Of a stretch of DNA of 64,000 nucleotides, positions 22,896 through 35,482 are shown piece after piece. Under the pieces are notes generated by a model. That model was not told the origin of the DNA, searched no databases, and worked only from the letters and a program-made list of their open reading frames with translations. A program made the translations under genes and the position numbers. The stretch covers positions 6,433,220 to 6,497,219 of the forward strand of contig NC_031791.1 in the NCBI RefSeq assembly GCF_001522545.3, in the 5' to 3' direction. The stretch is from Parus major (Eukaryota; Chordata; Aves; Passeriformes; Paridae). The stretch's first letter is position 1, and each line of letters begins with the position of its first letter.

Positions 22896-23339
22896 CTAGA
22901 ACAGAAGGAAAAGCTGCTGTTAGTGAACAAGTGCAGAGGAATTTGAGCTTACTGGGGCTGCCTGTCTAGAGATGGTATCCAAAAATAGTGCCACAAATAG
23001 TGCTGTTGTACCCAGCATTAGAGTCACGGGGGAAACTGCTGCTGCTCAAGGAAAAACTGTCGAAGAGTTATTTTTTATAGCTGAGCCAGGGAAGAGCTTT
23101 TCCTCACAGTACAGCTCCTCCTGATGTCCTACAGTCAGCCCATGTCCAGACCGTGCTGCAATTAATGCACAGTTCAGATTTAACACACACAAAACCGAAC
23201 CCCTGGTGCTTTGCTCCAGGTATTAATAATACATTTGAAAGGACCTTCCAACAACTTTTTTTCCCTCTCATTCATCCCTGCCCATCTCTCCATCAGGCTG
23301 TTGTTTGAAGTGGTGCTTTGTGGTGCTCCCTGGTGTTAC

Positions 23340-23441
23340 CTTGGTGATCTGGGTGGTGGTGGTGCTGCTGGTGGTTTCTGAAGTGATGGTCTGGGCAGTC
23401 AGCAGGATGCCAGGGTCCAAATCCCCATTGCCACCGTCTGT
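23340..23441 (-). CDS. EPB41: EPB41 exon, C-terminal domain (Thr-rich)
   Basis: 102 nt, phase 0-0, acceptor CCCACAG, donor AAG|GTAACA. Encodes 34 residues, starting TDGGNGDLDPGILLTAQTIT and ending in a Ser/Thr run TTSSTTTTQITK. Human 4.1R has the same block with TDDNSGDLDPG at the start (from memory). The Ser/Thr run is a family feature. Confidence 0.95.
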
Positions 23442-25399
23442 CTGTGGGACACAAGAACAGGCCATCAGTCCCTGAGCAGTGGGGACAAGCAGGGGCTCCA
23501 CACCACCAGAGACAGAGAAAACAATCTGAAGACAGCAGCTCCACTGTGGACCACAAGACACAACAAGTCAACCTATGCCTAGGTGCACAACAGCTGGGCT
23601 GGTGTCTGAAAGCTCAAAGTCCCTGTGCTTTAAGGCTGGAAAAGCACAGATCCTTCAGGGAGGACCTGTGGCATCCCTGAGACCGGGAGGGCTGGGATGT
23701 ACCCAAATCTGAGCACTGGCCATACCATCCATGCCTGAACCATGACAGGAGAGCAACACAGACACCCATCCCAAACTCCTCCTGCCTGCATCCACGGGGA
23801 TCAACAAACCAAGAGCACAGTCTGATTCAGAAGGTACTTATCACCCTTCCTCCCTCCTGACAACACCTTGCACATCCCTCACTTTATGCTCTGCAGAAAC
23901 AAAGAACATCCAGACATTTGCTGAAACAGGAAGAACTTTTAGAGCTGGTTACTGGATCTCACCCTGCCTGACTCAACCACTCGAGGTCTGCCAGAAATCC
24001 CCAACGAGGTTATCCTGGCCAGCTGACCCTGGCTGTGTCCTCACTCAGCACTGGGACAATATCTGGAATTACCACAAGGTGGGACCATTTTCCACAGTCT
24101 GGAAGGCATCTCATGGCACATCACACCCTGTGCACACACGGCCCCAGCCCTGGTGATCACCTTTCCTTTCCATTTCCCACTCAGAGCAAAACTCCTCTAT
24201 TCACCTGCTGAGAGCCAGGGCAATGCCCACCACCACTGCCTGAATGATCCCTCTGAGGCTGCAGATGGGAGGATGCTGAGCAGCCACAGCATTCCTGAGG
24301 AATCCCAAATTATACACTCATGAGATTCCTGCATCCATAACAACATCCCACAGTCACTTCACTGCAACAGCAGAGCATGGGCTGCTGCTGACAACCACAG
24401 TGACAGCAAAAGCAAGCTGACACAGCCTCTAAAATCTCAAACACATAAAGAAAGGCTGGGAGGGATGGGGGTGCTCAGCCTGGAGAAGAGAATGTTCTGG
24501 GAGACCTCAGAAAGGCCCTTCCAGGGCCCAAAGGGGCTCCAGGGGAGCTGGAGAGGGACTGGGGACAAGGGATGTGGGAACAGGACACAGGGAATGGCTT
24601 CCACTGCCAGAGGGCAGGGCTGGATGGGACACTGGGGAGGAATTGTTCCCTCCAAGGGTGGGGAGGGCTGGCACAGGTGCCCAGAGAAGCTGTGGATGCC
24701 CCTGGATCCCTGGAAGTGTCCAAGGGTGAATGTGACTAGGAGTAACCTGGGATAGCTGAAAGTGTCCCTGCTAGACCTGGGTGAACTCTTAGGTTCCTGC
24801 CATCCCAAACCATCCTGTGATTCTGTGATTAAAACCTGTTTTAGACTGAGGATTAATTTTAACCTCAGCAATGAATCTATACCTGCATATCTTCTGCTTC
24901 ATAACATTACTCCACCAAGATTTTTACTTCCCAGTCACCACATACCCACTGAGGTTGCATTTTATATGAAACATTTGGTGTTTAACAACCATTTCAGTCT
25001 TGAAACCTAAGGATGACCAAATAATTTATAAACCAAGTTCTGAGGAGGCACAAACAGCCTCTTTGGGGGAGCTGGGAAAACAAGACAAGGCCTCTACTGC
25101 AGAAAAAAGGCCAACTCAGGTTAACTTTGTTCAGAGAGATCCACATGCTGAAGCTGAAGATAAATTCTGTTTGCAAGCACATCTTGAAAAAATAATTACT
25201 CTTCAGGGATAGCATAACCACTGCTCCTCTAAAAATACCACATGCACCTGGAAATAGTGTCCACAGCATCAGTTAATGCCTGTGCTGCACTCAGAGGTGC
25301 AGGGACAGGCAGGTGCTGCTGTCTCATCCTCAGGATCTGGAAACAAAGTGTTTACCTGGGTTTAATCAAGTCCCCAGGAGATTTGTCAGAACACCTTAC
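23442..25399 (-). other. EPB41: EPB41 intron
   Basis: No additional exon recognised. Contains a sense CR1 copy at about 24,450-24,832. Confidence 0.55.
24450..24832 (+). repeat. CR1 retroposon fragment
   Basis: Sense CR1 (CAGCCTGGAGAAGAGAATGT, GGGACACTGGGGAGGAATTG, GGTGCCCAGAGAAGCTGTGG) ending in CTGTGATTCTGTGATTAAA. Confidence 0.9.
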
Positions 25400-25528
25400 C
25401 TGTGCAGCCTCGTAGGTGATGGTCTTTGTCTCTGTGTGGACAATAGGGACTTCTTTTGTGGGAATTTCGCTTTTGACAGCGCTGGACACATCAGAGATGG
25501 TGACAGTCTGTGTCTTCACTAGTGGGGG
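25400..25528 (-). CDS. EPB41: EPB41 exon, C-terminal domain start (PPLVKTQTVTISD)
   Basis: 129 nt, phase 0-0, acceptor CTCACAG, donor CAG|GTAAGG. Encodes 43 residues, PPLVKTQTVTISDVSSAVKS to TETKTITYEAAQ, nearly identical to the human exon that follows the spectrin-actin-binding region. In the commonest transcript it would be joined directly to the exon at 39,354. Confidence 0.95.
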
Positions 25529-26678
25529 CTGTGAGACAGGGTTAAAAACATCTTGTAAACACCCAGTTCCATCTCCACATCCTGACTGAGCTGCTGGCAA
25601 GTGCTCTGACACTGATCTGATAAAAGCACTGTGGGAACCAAGGTCAGCCTGGAAATCTTTGGGTTTAAGTCTCTGGGACAGCACACTGCTCCGAGGGCAG
25701 AGATCAGGTGTGAGGATTAGACAGACAGCAAAATCCTCCAGCCCTTCCCCTCACCATGGACCCTGATCAGCCCAAACTGGGCAGTAAGGGTTTAGGGGGT
25801 GTGTCACAACACCACAGACACTGTCTCCACCGATTCTTAACTTTCTGACTACCAGAAGCTCACTCCCACTTGCCAGGAGAAGATGCCCCTCATCTGCTGA
25901 TGCCAGTGTCAGGATTAACACCAACCCTGGGCACACAAAGACTTGATCACAGTTGAGCAGCTTTATCCTGACCTCAAGAGCAACACTGTGTTATTAAAAA
26001 ACCTCACTGGATCTTTAACTTTTATTAAATCAATGTCAGATAAAACAGGAAGAAAAGTAAAGGTGGAGAGAAATCAGTTGTTCCACCACCTGATGATTAT
26101 CCAGAAGAAGACAGAGTTCAGAGCCAGTGCTTTCCCAGAGGGCTCAATTTCTGCCACCATCCCCACCCCTGCCAGATGCCACCATGATCATGATGGGGGA
26201 ACAGGCATCTATGGAACCAAAAGCAACATCAACACTGGAGCAGGCAAAAATCCCTCCAACAGTGGGGAGAGACACACTGGACAGCCCCTCACATTTGCTC
26301 TGCTGTGCTGAGGATCAGCCACCAGTCCAGCAGGAGCCAGAACAATCCTTAAGGAGTTGAAATTACATGGGTTTTGAGCCCACATATTGCCTTTTTGTGG
26401 GAATGCCACAGAATGCTTCAATCCAAGAGGAATAAAGGGCATTGTGCTATGGCAATTGTATTTCATGCAAAGATAAATTGAGAGGAACTCGTATTTAATG
26501 CAAAGACAAATTGACAGTGGCTCGTATTTAATTCAAAGATAAATTGAGAGGGGTTTATTGCACTGCCTGTGGGAGACTGGCAGCTCATTAGCTCCAAGCA
26601 AAGTGCTCTGCAGGTGTGTGGATCTGCTTGCTGCAGTGTTTGGGGTCCCAGCCCAGGGGCAGGAGCTGGGCTCACTAC
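25529..26678 (-). other. EPB41: EPB41 intron between the 465-nt exon and the PPLVKTQ exon
   Basis: Contains a three-copy 33-bp tandem repeat (26,458-26,556). Its first copy carries a UGCAUG word in gene sense (26,464-26,469). No exon recognised. Confidence 0.5.
26458..26556. repeat. 33-bp tandem repeat, three copies
   Basis: Three adjacent 33-bp units at 26,458, 26,491 and 26,524 with the core GTATTT..TGCAAAGA.AAATTGA. It lies 120-220 bases downstream of the 465-nt exon's donor. Confidence 0.9.
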
Positions 26679-27143
26679 CTGGAAGCAGCGAATGAGCTCC
26701 GGCAGCCCGTTAGGAGCAGCTGGCTTGGGACACTCGCCACGTGGCTTTCTAATGGCAAAACTGTCTTCACCATCCTCTGCCACCTCCTCCTCCTCCTCCT
26801 CTCCTCCCCAGGGCTGCTGGGGAAGTGCGGCAGGGCCAGGGGGGGGCTCTGGCTCAGACAGCTCCGAGTCCTTCTCCACATCCACACAAACCCCCTGTCC
26901 ATATGTCAGGTCCTCCTCGCTGGTGGAGTGGCTGGGAACTGCCTCCTCCTCCTCCTCCTCTTTCTCCTCCTCCTTGCTGCTTAGGGAGGAAGCACCAAAG
27001 TGCCAGCTGGGAGAAGGCTTTGGCACTGGAGTCTCACTAAAAACTACCGACTGCTTTGAGCCCTCCCACGCAAAGCCAGTGTTAAAAGTGCTCCACTCTG
27101 CCACTGCAGCCACATCCTCTTGGGAGACAAAGTCACTCATGTT
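26679..27143 (-). CDS. EPB41: EPB41 large acidic alternative exon (465 nt)
   Basis: Open for all 155 codons. Acceptor TTCTTTTTAG after a T-rich tract, donor CAG|GTAGTG, phase 0 at both ends, so it can be included or skipped without a frame change. The peptide opens NMSDFVSQEDVAAVAEWS and contains FNTGFAWEGSKQSVVFSE. It has two Glu runs (KEEEKEEEEEEA at about 57-68 and GGEEEEEEVAEDGEDSF at about 112-128) and closes GLPELIRCFQ. It sits between the spectrin-actin-binding exons and the C-terminal domain. From memory mammalian EPB41 has an alternative exon 17B of similar size (about 450 nt) at this place, used in epithelium and muscle; I did not verify homology. The ATG near its start is not needed as an initiator. 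Confidence 0.8.
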
Positions 27144-27172
27144 CTAAAAAGAAATGGATACACAAAAAAGGC

Positions 27173-27200
27173 CAGGGAGGGAGGGAGGGAGGGAGAAAGA
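27173..27200. repeat. GGGA purine simple repeat
   Basis: About six GGGA units then GAGA, just upstream of the 465-nt exon's pyrimidine tract in gene sense (it reads as a CCCT/TCTC pyrimidine run there). Confidence 0.85.
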
Positions 27201-28084
27201 GAGAGAAAGCAGGGAGTTAAGGAGAGCAGGAGGTCAGGAGGCATCAAGGAAAACATCAGGTTCTTAGCATCTATCACATCTTCAGTAACACATGTAACAG
27301 TGGGGCTGGACACTGGAAAACCTCTGTGCTGTACTCAGAGCATTTACTGGCACAGCCTTCCTGGTACGTTAATAATCCATTCTAAATTTTAAGGAATTAA
27401 CATGAAAACAGCTCCCTGCACCCAGAGGAAGAGCCACCACTAAGTGCTTTTTGCTCAGCTTGGAGAAATTTCAGTCTATCAAGTGGAGAGTTGTGCACAT
27501 CCAAAACCCCCATGGGCAACAAAACCCACCCACTACTCCAACATCATCCTCTGATTCTGCTTTTAACTCCTTGAAACTGTTGCCTCACTTTCTAACAAGA
27601 TCCTGTGGGCAAAAAAACCCTGTAATTTGTGCTTGGAACGTGAGGCCTGAAGCCTGTGGGTTATTTGGTACAATTCATTTTTTATACCCTAGAGACTTTC
27701 ATTTTGACTGACCTCCTCTCATGGCACAGCTCAATGGCAGGGTAAGAGAAGAAGCCACTTTATATAGGAACAAATAGATGCTTTTCTTAGTATAACTTCA
27801 AGAAATTACTCTTCCCCAATTTCTCCTGATATTTTTCAGTTCTCTGCTTCTTTATATTGCAGACAGGTTAGCTGTAAGATTTCTATTTATTAGAATTTCC
27901 AGCCTCCTGAGATTCTCTTAAGTTGTTGAGATATTACTTAACAAAATGCATTTAATAGGAGTGGAGGGAAAGCAAGCAGCACTGAGATGGGCAGCTCTGA
28001 CTGTGCTCACAGGGAAAGGTTATTTCTGATCCAAACCTACTTCCACAAGGTTATCCAAAGGAATATTTAAGGGGAGACCTCAAG

Positions 28085-28340
28085 GCAGTTTGCAGCTTCC
28101 TCAGAGGGGCAGCTCTGATCTCTGCTCTGGGACAGGGACAGACCCAGGAAACGGCTGGAGCTGGGCAGGGCAGGCTCAGGCTGGATTTAGGGAAAGGTTC
28201 TTCCCCCAGGCTCCCCAGGGAATGGGCACAGAGCTCCAGGGATGCCCAGGCTGGGGGTGCTGGGGGTCTGGGCAGGGACAGGGATGGGCTGGATGATCCT
28301 GTGAGTCCCTCCCCACTCAGGATATTCTATGATCTCAATC
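28085..28340 (+). repeat. CR1 retroposon fragment
   Basis: Sense CR1 (CAGGCTCAGGCTGGATTTAG, CTCCCCAGGGAATGGGCACA, GGGCTGGATGATCCTGTGAG) with tail ATATTCTATGATCTC. Confidence 0.9.
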
Positions 28341-31300
28341 CAGATCCCACCCTCATTTCCTAACACAAGACTCTACATTGGAACATTCCACAGAACAGAA
28401 CATGAATGGGGTTTATCAGCTGTATACAGCCATGGTTTAAAACTTGCATTTATATACTGCCAATATCCTGACCTTCCCTGAATTATAGATGCTAAACCTT
28501 GCAAGTTATTCATGGGACTTTGAGAAGACACAGCTCCTCTTCTGGGGTTTAATGGAACATGCCTTGGGAGGGAGATTTCCTTATGTAAGGGCACTACTCA
28601 GCCAAGAAAAGAACCACAGATAAAACAAAGAAGATTAAGCAGCTACACAAACAGTGATGTACTTAAGTGGCAAAAATCTGTATACAGTCAAAACACCCTC
28701 CCAGTTCCCTTTCACAGACAGATAAAATAATTTGCATTTTGGAAGCATCTTGTATTGACAGATGCAGAAAGGAAGGGAGAGCTGGAATGGAGCCTGTGCC
28801 ATGCGAATTCTGGTCCCCAGCACAGCCAAGTGCAGCAGCAAACATGCAAGCTGGAAAGAATGAAATCCTGATAAGATCAACTGATCAGAAGCACGTTTTG
28901 CCTTGCCTCCCTATTCCACTGTAAGAAGATAAACTAATGGGAAGGTATTTGTTTCTAGATAAAGTTATCTATGTAAAACACCCCCCTAGGAATTTCAGCA
29001 TCTGTTACAAATTTTGATCTTATCAAGATTTGTTTTAAATTGCAAATGCAAAAGCATCCCTATGTTTAGGGCTCAGATTTGCAGAGTTCCAAGCTCACCT
29101 TGAGACCCAGGAAACCTGAGAGGTGCCTGGATTGCCAACTACTCATTTCCAGGGACACAGCCCCAGTCCAGTGGGGCCTAAATCTAGCACGAAGCAGTCA
29201 AACACAGAGTGAATTAAATACAGGACAGGATGCAATGCCCCAGAAGAAACAAACTGACCTAGACATGAATGCAACTGAAGCACCACCCCTGAAATACGAA
29301 TCTTTGTGCCCCTGAAGCTGAAGCGTTGCAATGAAGTGACACACAGTAATTCAGGGGATAAATTAATAACAGGCTTAATTTCATGTTTGATACCAGTGGC
29401 CAAAAGGATTTATTTTTCTCAACAAGTAGTTTTATATAAACTGGTTTGCCTGCCTTTTTTCATGACCCTGCTGTTTTGGATCAGGATCTATTTGTATGAT
29501 CCAGCTGCCTTGTGGTGTCAAGAGTAGATGATTTTTTTCATGCTGCTGCCTCTCTCTCTGTTGAATATTCCATTATTCCCACCCCAAATCAGACTATTAT
29601 CCTGCAGAAAACTCCAGGAGTGCTAAAATGATGTCAACTGCCAGTTACTATTTAATAAAAATTGCTAAAACCATGAAGTTATAGTGCACAGTAACTCCCA
29701 CAGCCACCAGATGCGAGGAATCCCAGCTGGTTAATACTTCCCAGTCCTGTTCTCTTCCAGCATGGCCATGGAATTGTTGACACTGTTATTAGGTTATCCC
29801 CAACAAGGATCTACACAAGCTCACAGGCTTGGAGTGACTGTCCAGGGATGCACAAGGAGATGATGCTGCTTTGCAGCAAACCACACTCACCAGAGAGCGC
29901 TCCCAGATCAACTGATGCTCAATCTCACAGCTGGCAAAGCACTTGGGTAAAAAGTATTATAAAGCAGAGAACAAGAGATCCTTATTTTACAGTACCCACC
30001 ACTGCCTTACAGAACTGCTTTGCCTTAAGGTAAAATTTAAAAACATTTAGAGGCTGTTCAAAACACTCTGGCATTGATAAGGATGGACATTACCTATGGA
30101 TTTCTGGTTTTCAATGGATTTTTTCACTGCCATTGATCTGATCACATCTTGACCAGCCTACTCAGACAACAGATGGATAAAAGAGATTTTGACCAACATT
30201 GAAAGTAATGCTAGAAAACACACACTGTGCCCAAACCTTCAAAAAACTAAATTCTGTCATGAACAAGAATCCAATACATTACAGAACACATAACAACCAC
30301 CTCCAATCATTGCATCAATGACTTGGCAACATGAAACAACCTCAGGATCAAGACTTAAATTATCAAAGTAAGGTTGTTGGCAATATGATTCCTCTGCCCA
30401 CCCACACTGAGCTCCTTCCCATTCCTTTTGTGGGACAGGTACTCTCACATAAAGGGCTTTTCATTCCAAAACCCCTCTGCAGAGAACAAAACAGTGGTGG
30501 TATTGCAAGAGCTGCCTTAGTGCAGCAGCAGCAGGAGAAAAGAGGGGATAAAATCAGGGTTTGTAAGTGTCATCAGTTTTGTGCTGCTCATTCCACCTCC
30601 CTCATTCCATAAATGAAGTTGAAACTCTGCCTTGGTGCCAGGCCCCTCTGGGGAACCAGAATTATGAGCAGCCAGATCTGCCTTCCTGCAATCTCACAAA
30701 ATTTGGGACTTAAAATTGACTCTTGACACAGCCTCAAAACACAGCCTGAGCTTCAACCAGAAAAAACCCACCAGAAGCTCGTGTTTATCACTGAGCCGAG
30801 GAACAGTGGCTCATTGGGAATATGGTTTCTTCACTTACAAAACCCAAATGTTCCATACTTACAACCCCAAAGGGGCATTTTTGTCCCCAGATTACCACAC
30901 CAGGTGGGACAGAGGTTCTTGTAGCTGAGATGTGGAGGACCTGCCTCATTCTGCTCTCAGAACAACTTTCTGCTATTGATTTTTCCCTTCCTCCTCCAAA
31001 GTGAAGAGGGAGGTGTTAAGAGTGACATTAAGCATTTGGTAGAGCATTCCTGCAAACAAAGCCTGTTTTAAACCAAACTGGATTTAATCCTAAATTGAAT
31101 TATTCTGGTCAATTTGAGAGCTCAGAGCTGCAGCCCTGGGTACTCCCTCTCCCCAGGAGCACCCAACCCACACCCAGGAGTGTCCAGCAGACCCCACACC
31201 CCAAATGCCAACAACAGCGACTCAGGACTGATGGCTCCTGCTTTGAGAAAGGAAAACTGAGGGTTAGTCCAAGGAAGTCATAAACACAGGTCACATATAG

Positions 31301-31349
31301 CTTTTTTGGTTAATAAGCAGTGGAAAGAAAGATCTGATTTGCAATAACA

Positions 31350-31355
31350 TTTATT
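31350..31355 (-). terminator. EPB41: Candidate poly(A) signal for the alternative EPB41 tail
   Basis: AATAAA in gene sense (TTTATT on +), about 4.6 kb after the alternative stop. A TGTAAATA word lies 17 bases upstream of it. Confidence 0.35.
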
Positions 31356-31794
31356 AATGGATAAATGTACATATTTACAAAGAAAAATCTGAGAAAAAAT
31401 ACAAAACCAAAAAAGTGTTCCAAAAGAGAGTATTTTAGGTAAAAAAGAAAGTGTTTCTAGTCCCCACAGACTGATCCAACAGGACTGAGTACCATTGCTA
31501 AAAGATCCCAAAGGGGCCCAAACCTCCAGCCCCACAAACCACAACAGATGCAAACAGAGATACAAGAGGAACCACCTCTGTCAAGTTCTCCAGTGTCATC
31601 CACTAATAAATACAGACCAAGGAGTTTCTGCATGAATCCATAACCCTTTTTTGGGCTGGATTTATCCAGAAAGCTTCCTGCCTCATCCTGCAGGTCAGAA
31701 CAAGCACCATCAACAAGGTAAAAAGAAAACCCAATAAACCAGTGAAACAATTCTCAGAGTGACAAATTACTGACATTGATGTGAAGGACTTTGC

Positions 31795-31870
31795 CCACAA
31801 CCATGAGGATCTGGACCTGATGGTCCCTGTGGGTCCCTTCCAACTCGGGATGTTTCGTGATTCTATGATA
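31795..31870 (+). repeat. CR1 3'-end fragment
   Basis: CCTGATGGTCCCTGTGGGTC then CTTCCAACTCGGGATG and GTGATTCTATGAT. Confidence 0.75.
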
Positions 31871-34800
31871 ACCTTCCCAGGAGCTGGTGCTACAGCCAAG
31901 CCTCATTCCTCCACTCCAAACACTCCAAACTTCCCTTGGTGCTGAGGAAATCCACCTCTCCTGATTATTTCAGAATAGGAGGGAGATATGGAATACCTAC
32001 TCTTTAGGGTCAGCACTAGTGACCAGACAAACCAGAGAGGGGAGCCAGTCCTGGCTGAACTCTGCCCTGACTGAGCTGCCTATGGAGAGTCCTCAGCTCA
32101 CCTTCCATCACTCCCTGGGTGAGGTATGATGTGGGAGGAGATGCAGCCAACACTCCCCTTTATCTGCTCCCTTTCAGCAGTCAAAACAGAAAAGGGGATG
32201 AAGTTTTACAGCAATGAAGACCTCAAGTATCATCACACCCAGTGCAGCCTCAGAGCTGAACCTGAGTTCCAAGCTACTGGCTCTGGCACATCTGCTGCTT
32301 GAAAACACTTGTGTTCTCCTTTTCCTAAAGCAGGAAAGCACAAGAATCTCCTTTTTTAGGTGTGCTTTAGGTGGTGTTCAGAGGAGCTGGAATCCAGATA
32401 AGGAGATTCAGGAAGTGATGTGGAGCCAACTGTCCATGTTGTGATGGGGAACACTGAACCCTCAGCAATTCCCAGTGGGATCCTACACATGAGCATCAAA
32501 GAACTGAGTGACCACACCACAAAACACTGGGCACAACTGCTGGCAGACTCACCCTGCCTGTGTCACCAGAATGCCATTTTCTGCAGCAGGTCACACCGAA
32601 AAAGCAGGATTTCTCATGCCAGCCTGGATGAGGTTACATGCTGCAGACATTTCCAGCCTCCCTGCAGGAGGGATAACTCAGCTCTCCATCACTCCCAGCC
32701 TGGCACTGCACCAGCCAGGCTGAACAGGGCATGTGAACCCCTGTGTCAGTGGCTGCTGGTGTCAGGGCAGGCAGCCAGCAGCTGCTGGAATTCCCAGCAA
32801 GTTTGTTCCTGAGGAAAACAGGAGCGAAGTACATTGGTTCCTTTTTAGATCCCCTGAGATCTCAGCCCAATCAGCTCTCCCTGTGCACAGAGATGACAGC
32901 AGGAATCACCAAATCCTCCTCTCGGTGCTGCACCCTGTACTGACATCACAGCAAAGGGGGAAAACCACAGCACCAAGCTGTCAAAGAAGCTTTTAAAAAT
33001 GTGCACAAACAGGATACAGAATGTGCAGGAATGAGACCTTACGTGGATTGCCAAGGATTATCACTCCCTTTGCATCACAAGCAAACAGAAAAAAGCAGAG
33101 AAGTGCCTGGGAAAGGGGCTGTTGCCCAGCAGGCACATCCCTGGGGCATTCAATAGATTAGGTTTCTGTTCCTGCTAAGTTACAGGTTTCCTCTGTCAGG
33201 AGGGATCATATCTACCTGGATGAATATGGATAACTGACCTCTAAAATGCCAGAGAAATAGAAAGTGTTTGCTCAATTTCTTTATATCTGCAGTGATAATC
33301 AGTATATAAATCCCAAAAATGTTCCTGAGTGTTCTCAAGAGTGTAAAGTTTCCAAGGTTTTTTGCTGATGACAAGCAACCTTATCTCAAGATTAAAAAAG
33401 AGAGAAAAAGACAATTTGAATTGAAGAGTTACAGAATTGAGTAGAGGTGACAAAGCCCATCTCTTATCCCGCTGGGATGACACACCCTGAGCACTCCAGT
33501 CTAAGGCTGCTCTGGGCAGAAGGTTTTAGATCCAGGTCCTTTGGAAATGGCTGACAGAGCTACAGAAACCATGGCTTTGCCAAAGCCACCAGTGTGGCTT
33601 CCAAGTTCTCATCAATGGATCAGAAATAGAGGAAATTCAGCAGCGCTCACCGCAGCATCCCGAGCAATGGCTTTGGGAAGGAAATTCAACCTGTGTGTTC
33701 AACCTCCAGGAAATACAGACAGACAATGGACAGAGAGATCCAAACAGCTCCTCCTTCTTCCCTCTCCATGCCAAGTTGGGGAAACAAACCAACCCTGCTC
33801 TTCATCACAACTGTTACTGTTTTGGGGTGGAGATGCAGGCAGGGAATGCCAGCCACAAGTATCCCCTGGCTTCTTCCATCCTGTATTTTCTGCACAGCAC
33901 ATGGCACCCCAGCATCCTCCCCCACCTCTCCTCTCCAGGACCCACCTCTGTCTGCCTAAACTCCACACCAAATCCACTGGAGTCCAAGTGCATTCCAAGG
34001 ATTCAGGGATACAGCCCTCCTTCACTCCAGACTACGCCTGGACAACAACCCTCGAGTTCCCAGGGCCAAAGGAGGAAGACTGTGCACTAAAGGCAGTGTA
34101 TTAAAAAGGGAAGAATATTTTCCAATGAAAAATCAGCATCCTCACAAAACTAAGTCCTAAAGGCACAAACTGGTGAACTAATTGGAGCAAGTTACAAGAG
34201 GAACTGGAAAGATTCCTGTAGGAATAAAACAAAGAGTTTTACTAGCAACCTAAGTTTCTGAGACAGCATTTAGAACCTCAACCTGTACATCAAGAGCAAG
34301 AGGTGGCTCAAGTGGTCCATGGTACCCCACAGACCCTCAGACCAGACAGCACATGACATGTTTGCCTTATTCCTTCAAGCTTATCTGCTAGCTTCCTAAA
34401 TAACACTGTTCACACAGACACAGATCTAGAAAGGGTGATAAATACAGGTATTTATATATATTTACACATTTTAGTCCATGTACTAAAGGCCTGCTCCTTT
34501 CTCTTCCATGCTGCTGGAGGAGCTGCCACCATTGGTGACACTGGGGGGGTGCCCTCAGAGTGACTGTGTCCAGTCCAATCCTCCAGTGGACACAGGAGAA
34601 CATGGATTAGTGCTGAAAGGAGAAATGGGGGGCTCAGCTCAGCCCTGTCATTACTATTTACAGCAAAGAAACCCCTTAGACACAAAGTCATACCTTCTCT
34701 CCAGCTCACAAACCAGCTCTGCTCAGTCCAGCTGGGCTGGAGCCTGCACAGCTCAGCCAGGATAACTTGAATAAATGTGAACATCATCCAGACACTTACA

Positions 34801-35274
34801 CTGTAGGCAATAAACAACGACCAGCATGCAATGGTTTGGTTAAAGAAGTCAAAAGCAATCGAGGGCTTTAACATTACAAGTGTGTCCTGATGTGGCCAAG
34901 CCAACATTCCAACAGGGGGAATGCTCAAACAGCAGATGACTCCATCCCTGTGACCTGAGCAAACATGCACCAGTTAGTTCCACACAAATTAAATAAAACA
35001 CATCCCAAGTGCACCAAGACCATCAGATAATTAATTATCAATCTATGTTTACAATAAATATCTCCTTGCAATGGATTTTCTCCTATAACACTATGTATTT
35101 TCTTGGATGTGAGAATAGGGGTGGAGAGGGAAGCTGGGATACTTTGTCAAAGGCTTCTCCCACTAGGAAATGAGAAGCTGACCCTAAGTTATTACCAAGA
35201 GCAGCAGTGAGAACCAGCATTTTTACTTAAATGCCAATCTGAGTTTCCTAGAAATTGAGTGGTTATGAACTAGA

Positions 35275-35482
35275 TTCCAATATTCTTCCTAGAGACTCAA
35301 CCTCTTGCTGCCCACAGAGGCCGTGGGCTCGCCATGCCTGGAATTGTTCAAAGCCAGGTTGGACAGGACTTGGAACAATCTGGTCCAGGGGAAGGTTCCC
35401 TGCCCACAGCAGGGGGTGAAACCAGACAATCTTTATGGGCCCTTCCAACCTCAAACCATTCCAGTATTCCATGATTCAGCAG
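35275..35482 (+). repeat. CR1 3'-end fragment
   Basis: CTGGAATTGTTCAAAGCCAG, GGTTGGACAGGACTTGGAAC and a tail TTCCAGTATTCCATGATTC. It lies inside the candidate alternative 3' UTR, opposite to the gene. Confidence 0.9.

Larger units (their letters stand above)
27144..31334 (-). other. EPB41: EPB41 intron between the alternative tail and the 465-nt exon
   Basis: Starts with a GGGA/GAGA purine repeat (27,173-27,200). One CR1 fragment at 28,085-28,340. No exon recognised; AT-rich, with no protein-like frame. Confidence 0.5.

Noticed and set aside
34452..34970. 172-codon - strand frame with hydrophobic stretches
   Set aside because: Sits in the candidate alternative 3' UTR; odd composition, no family likeness, no splice sites in register.
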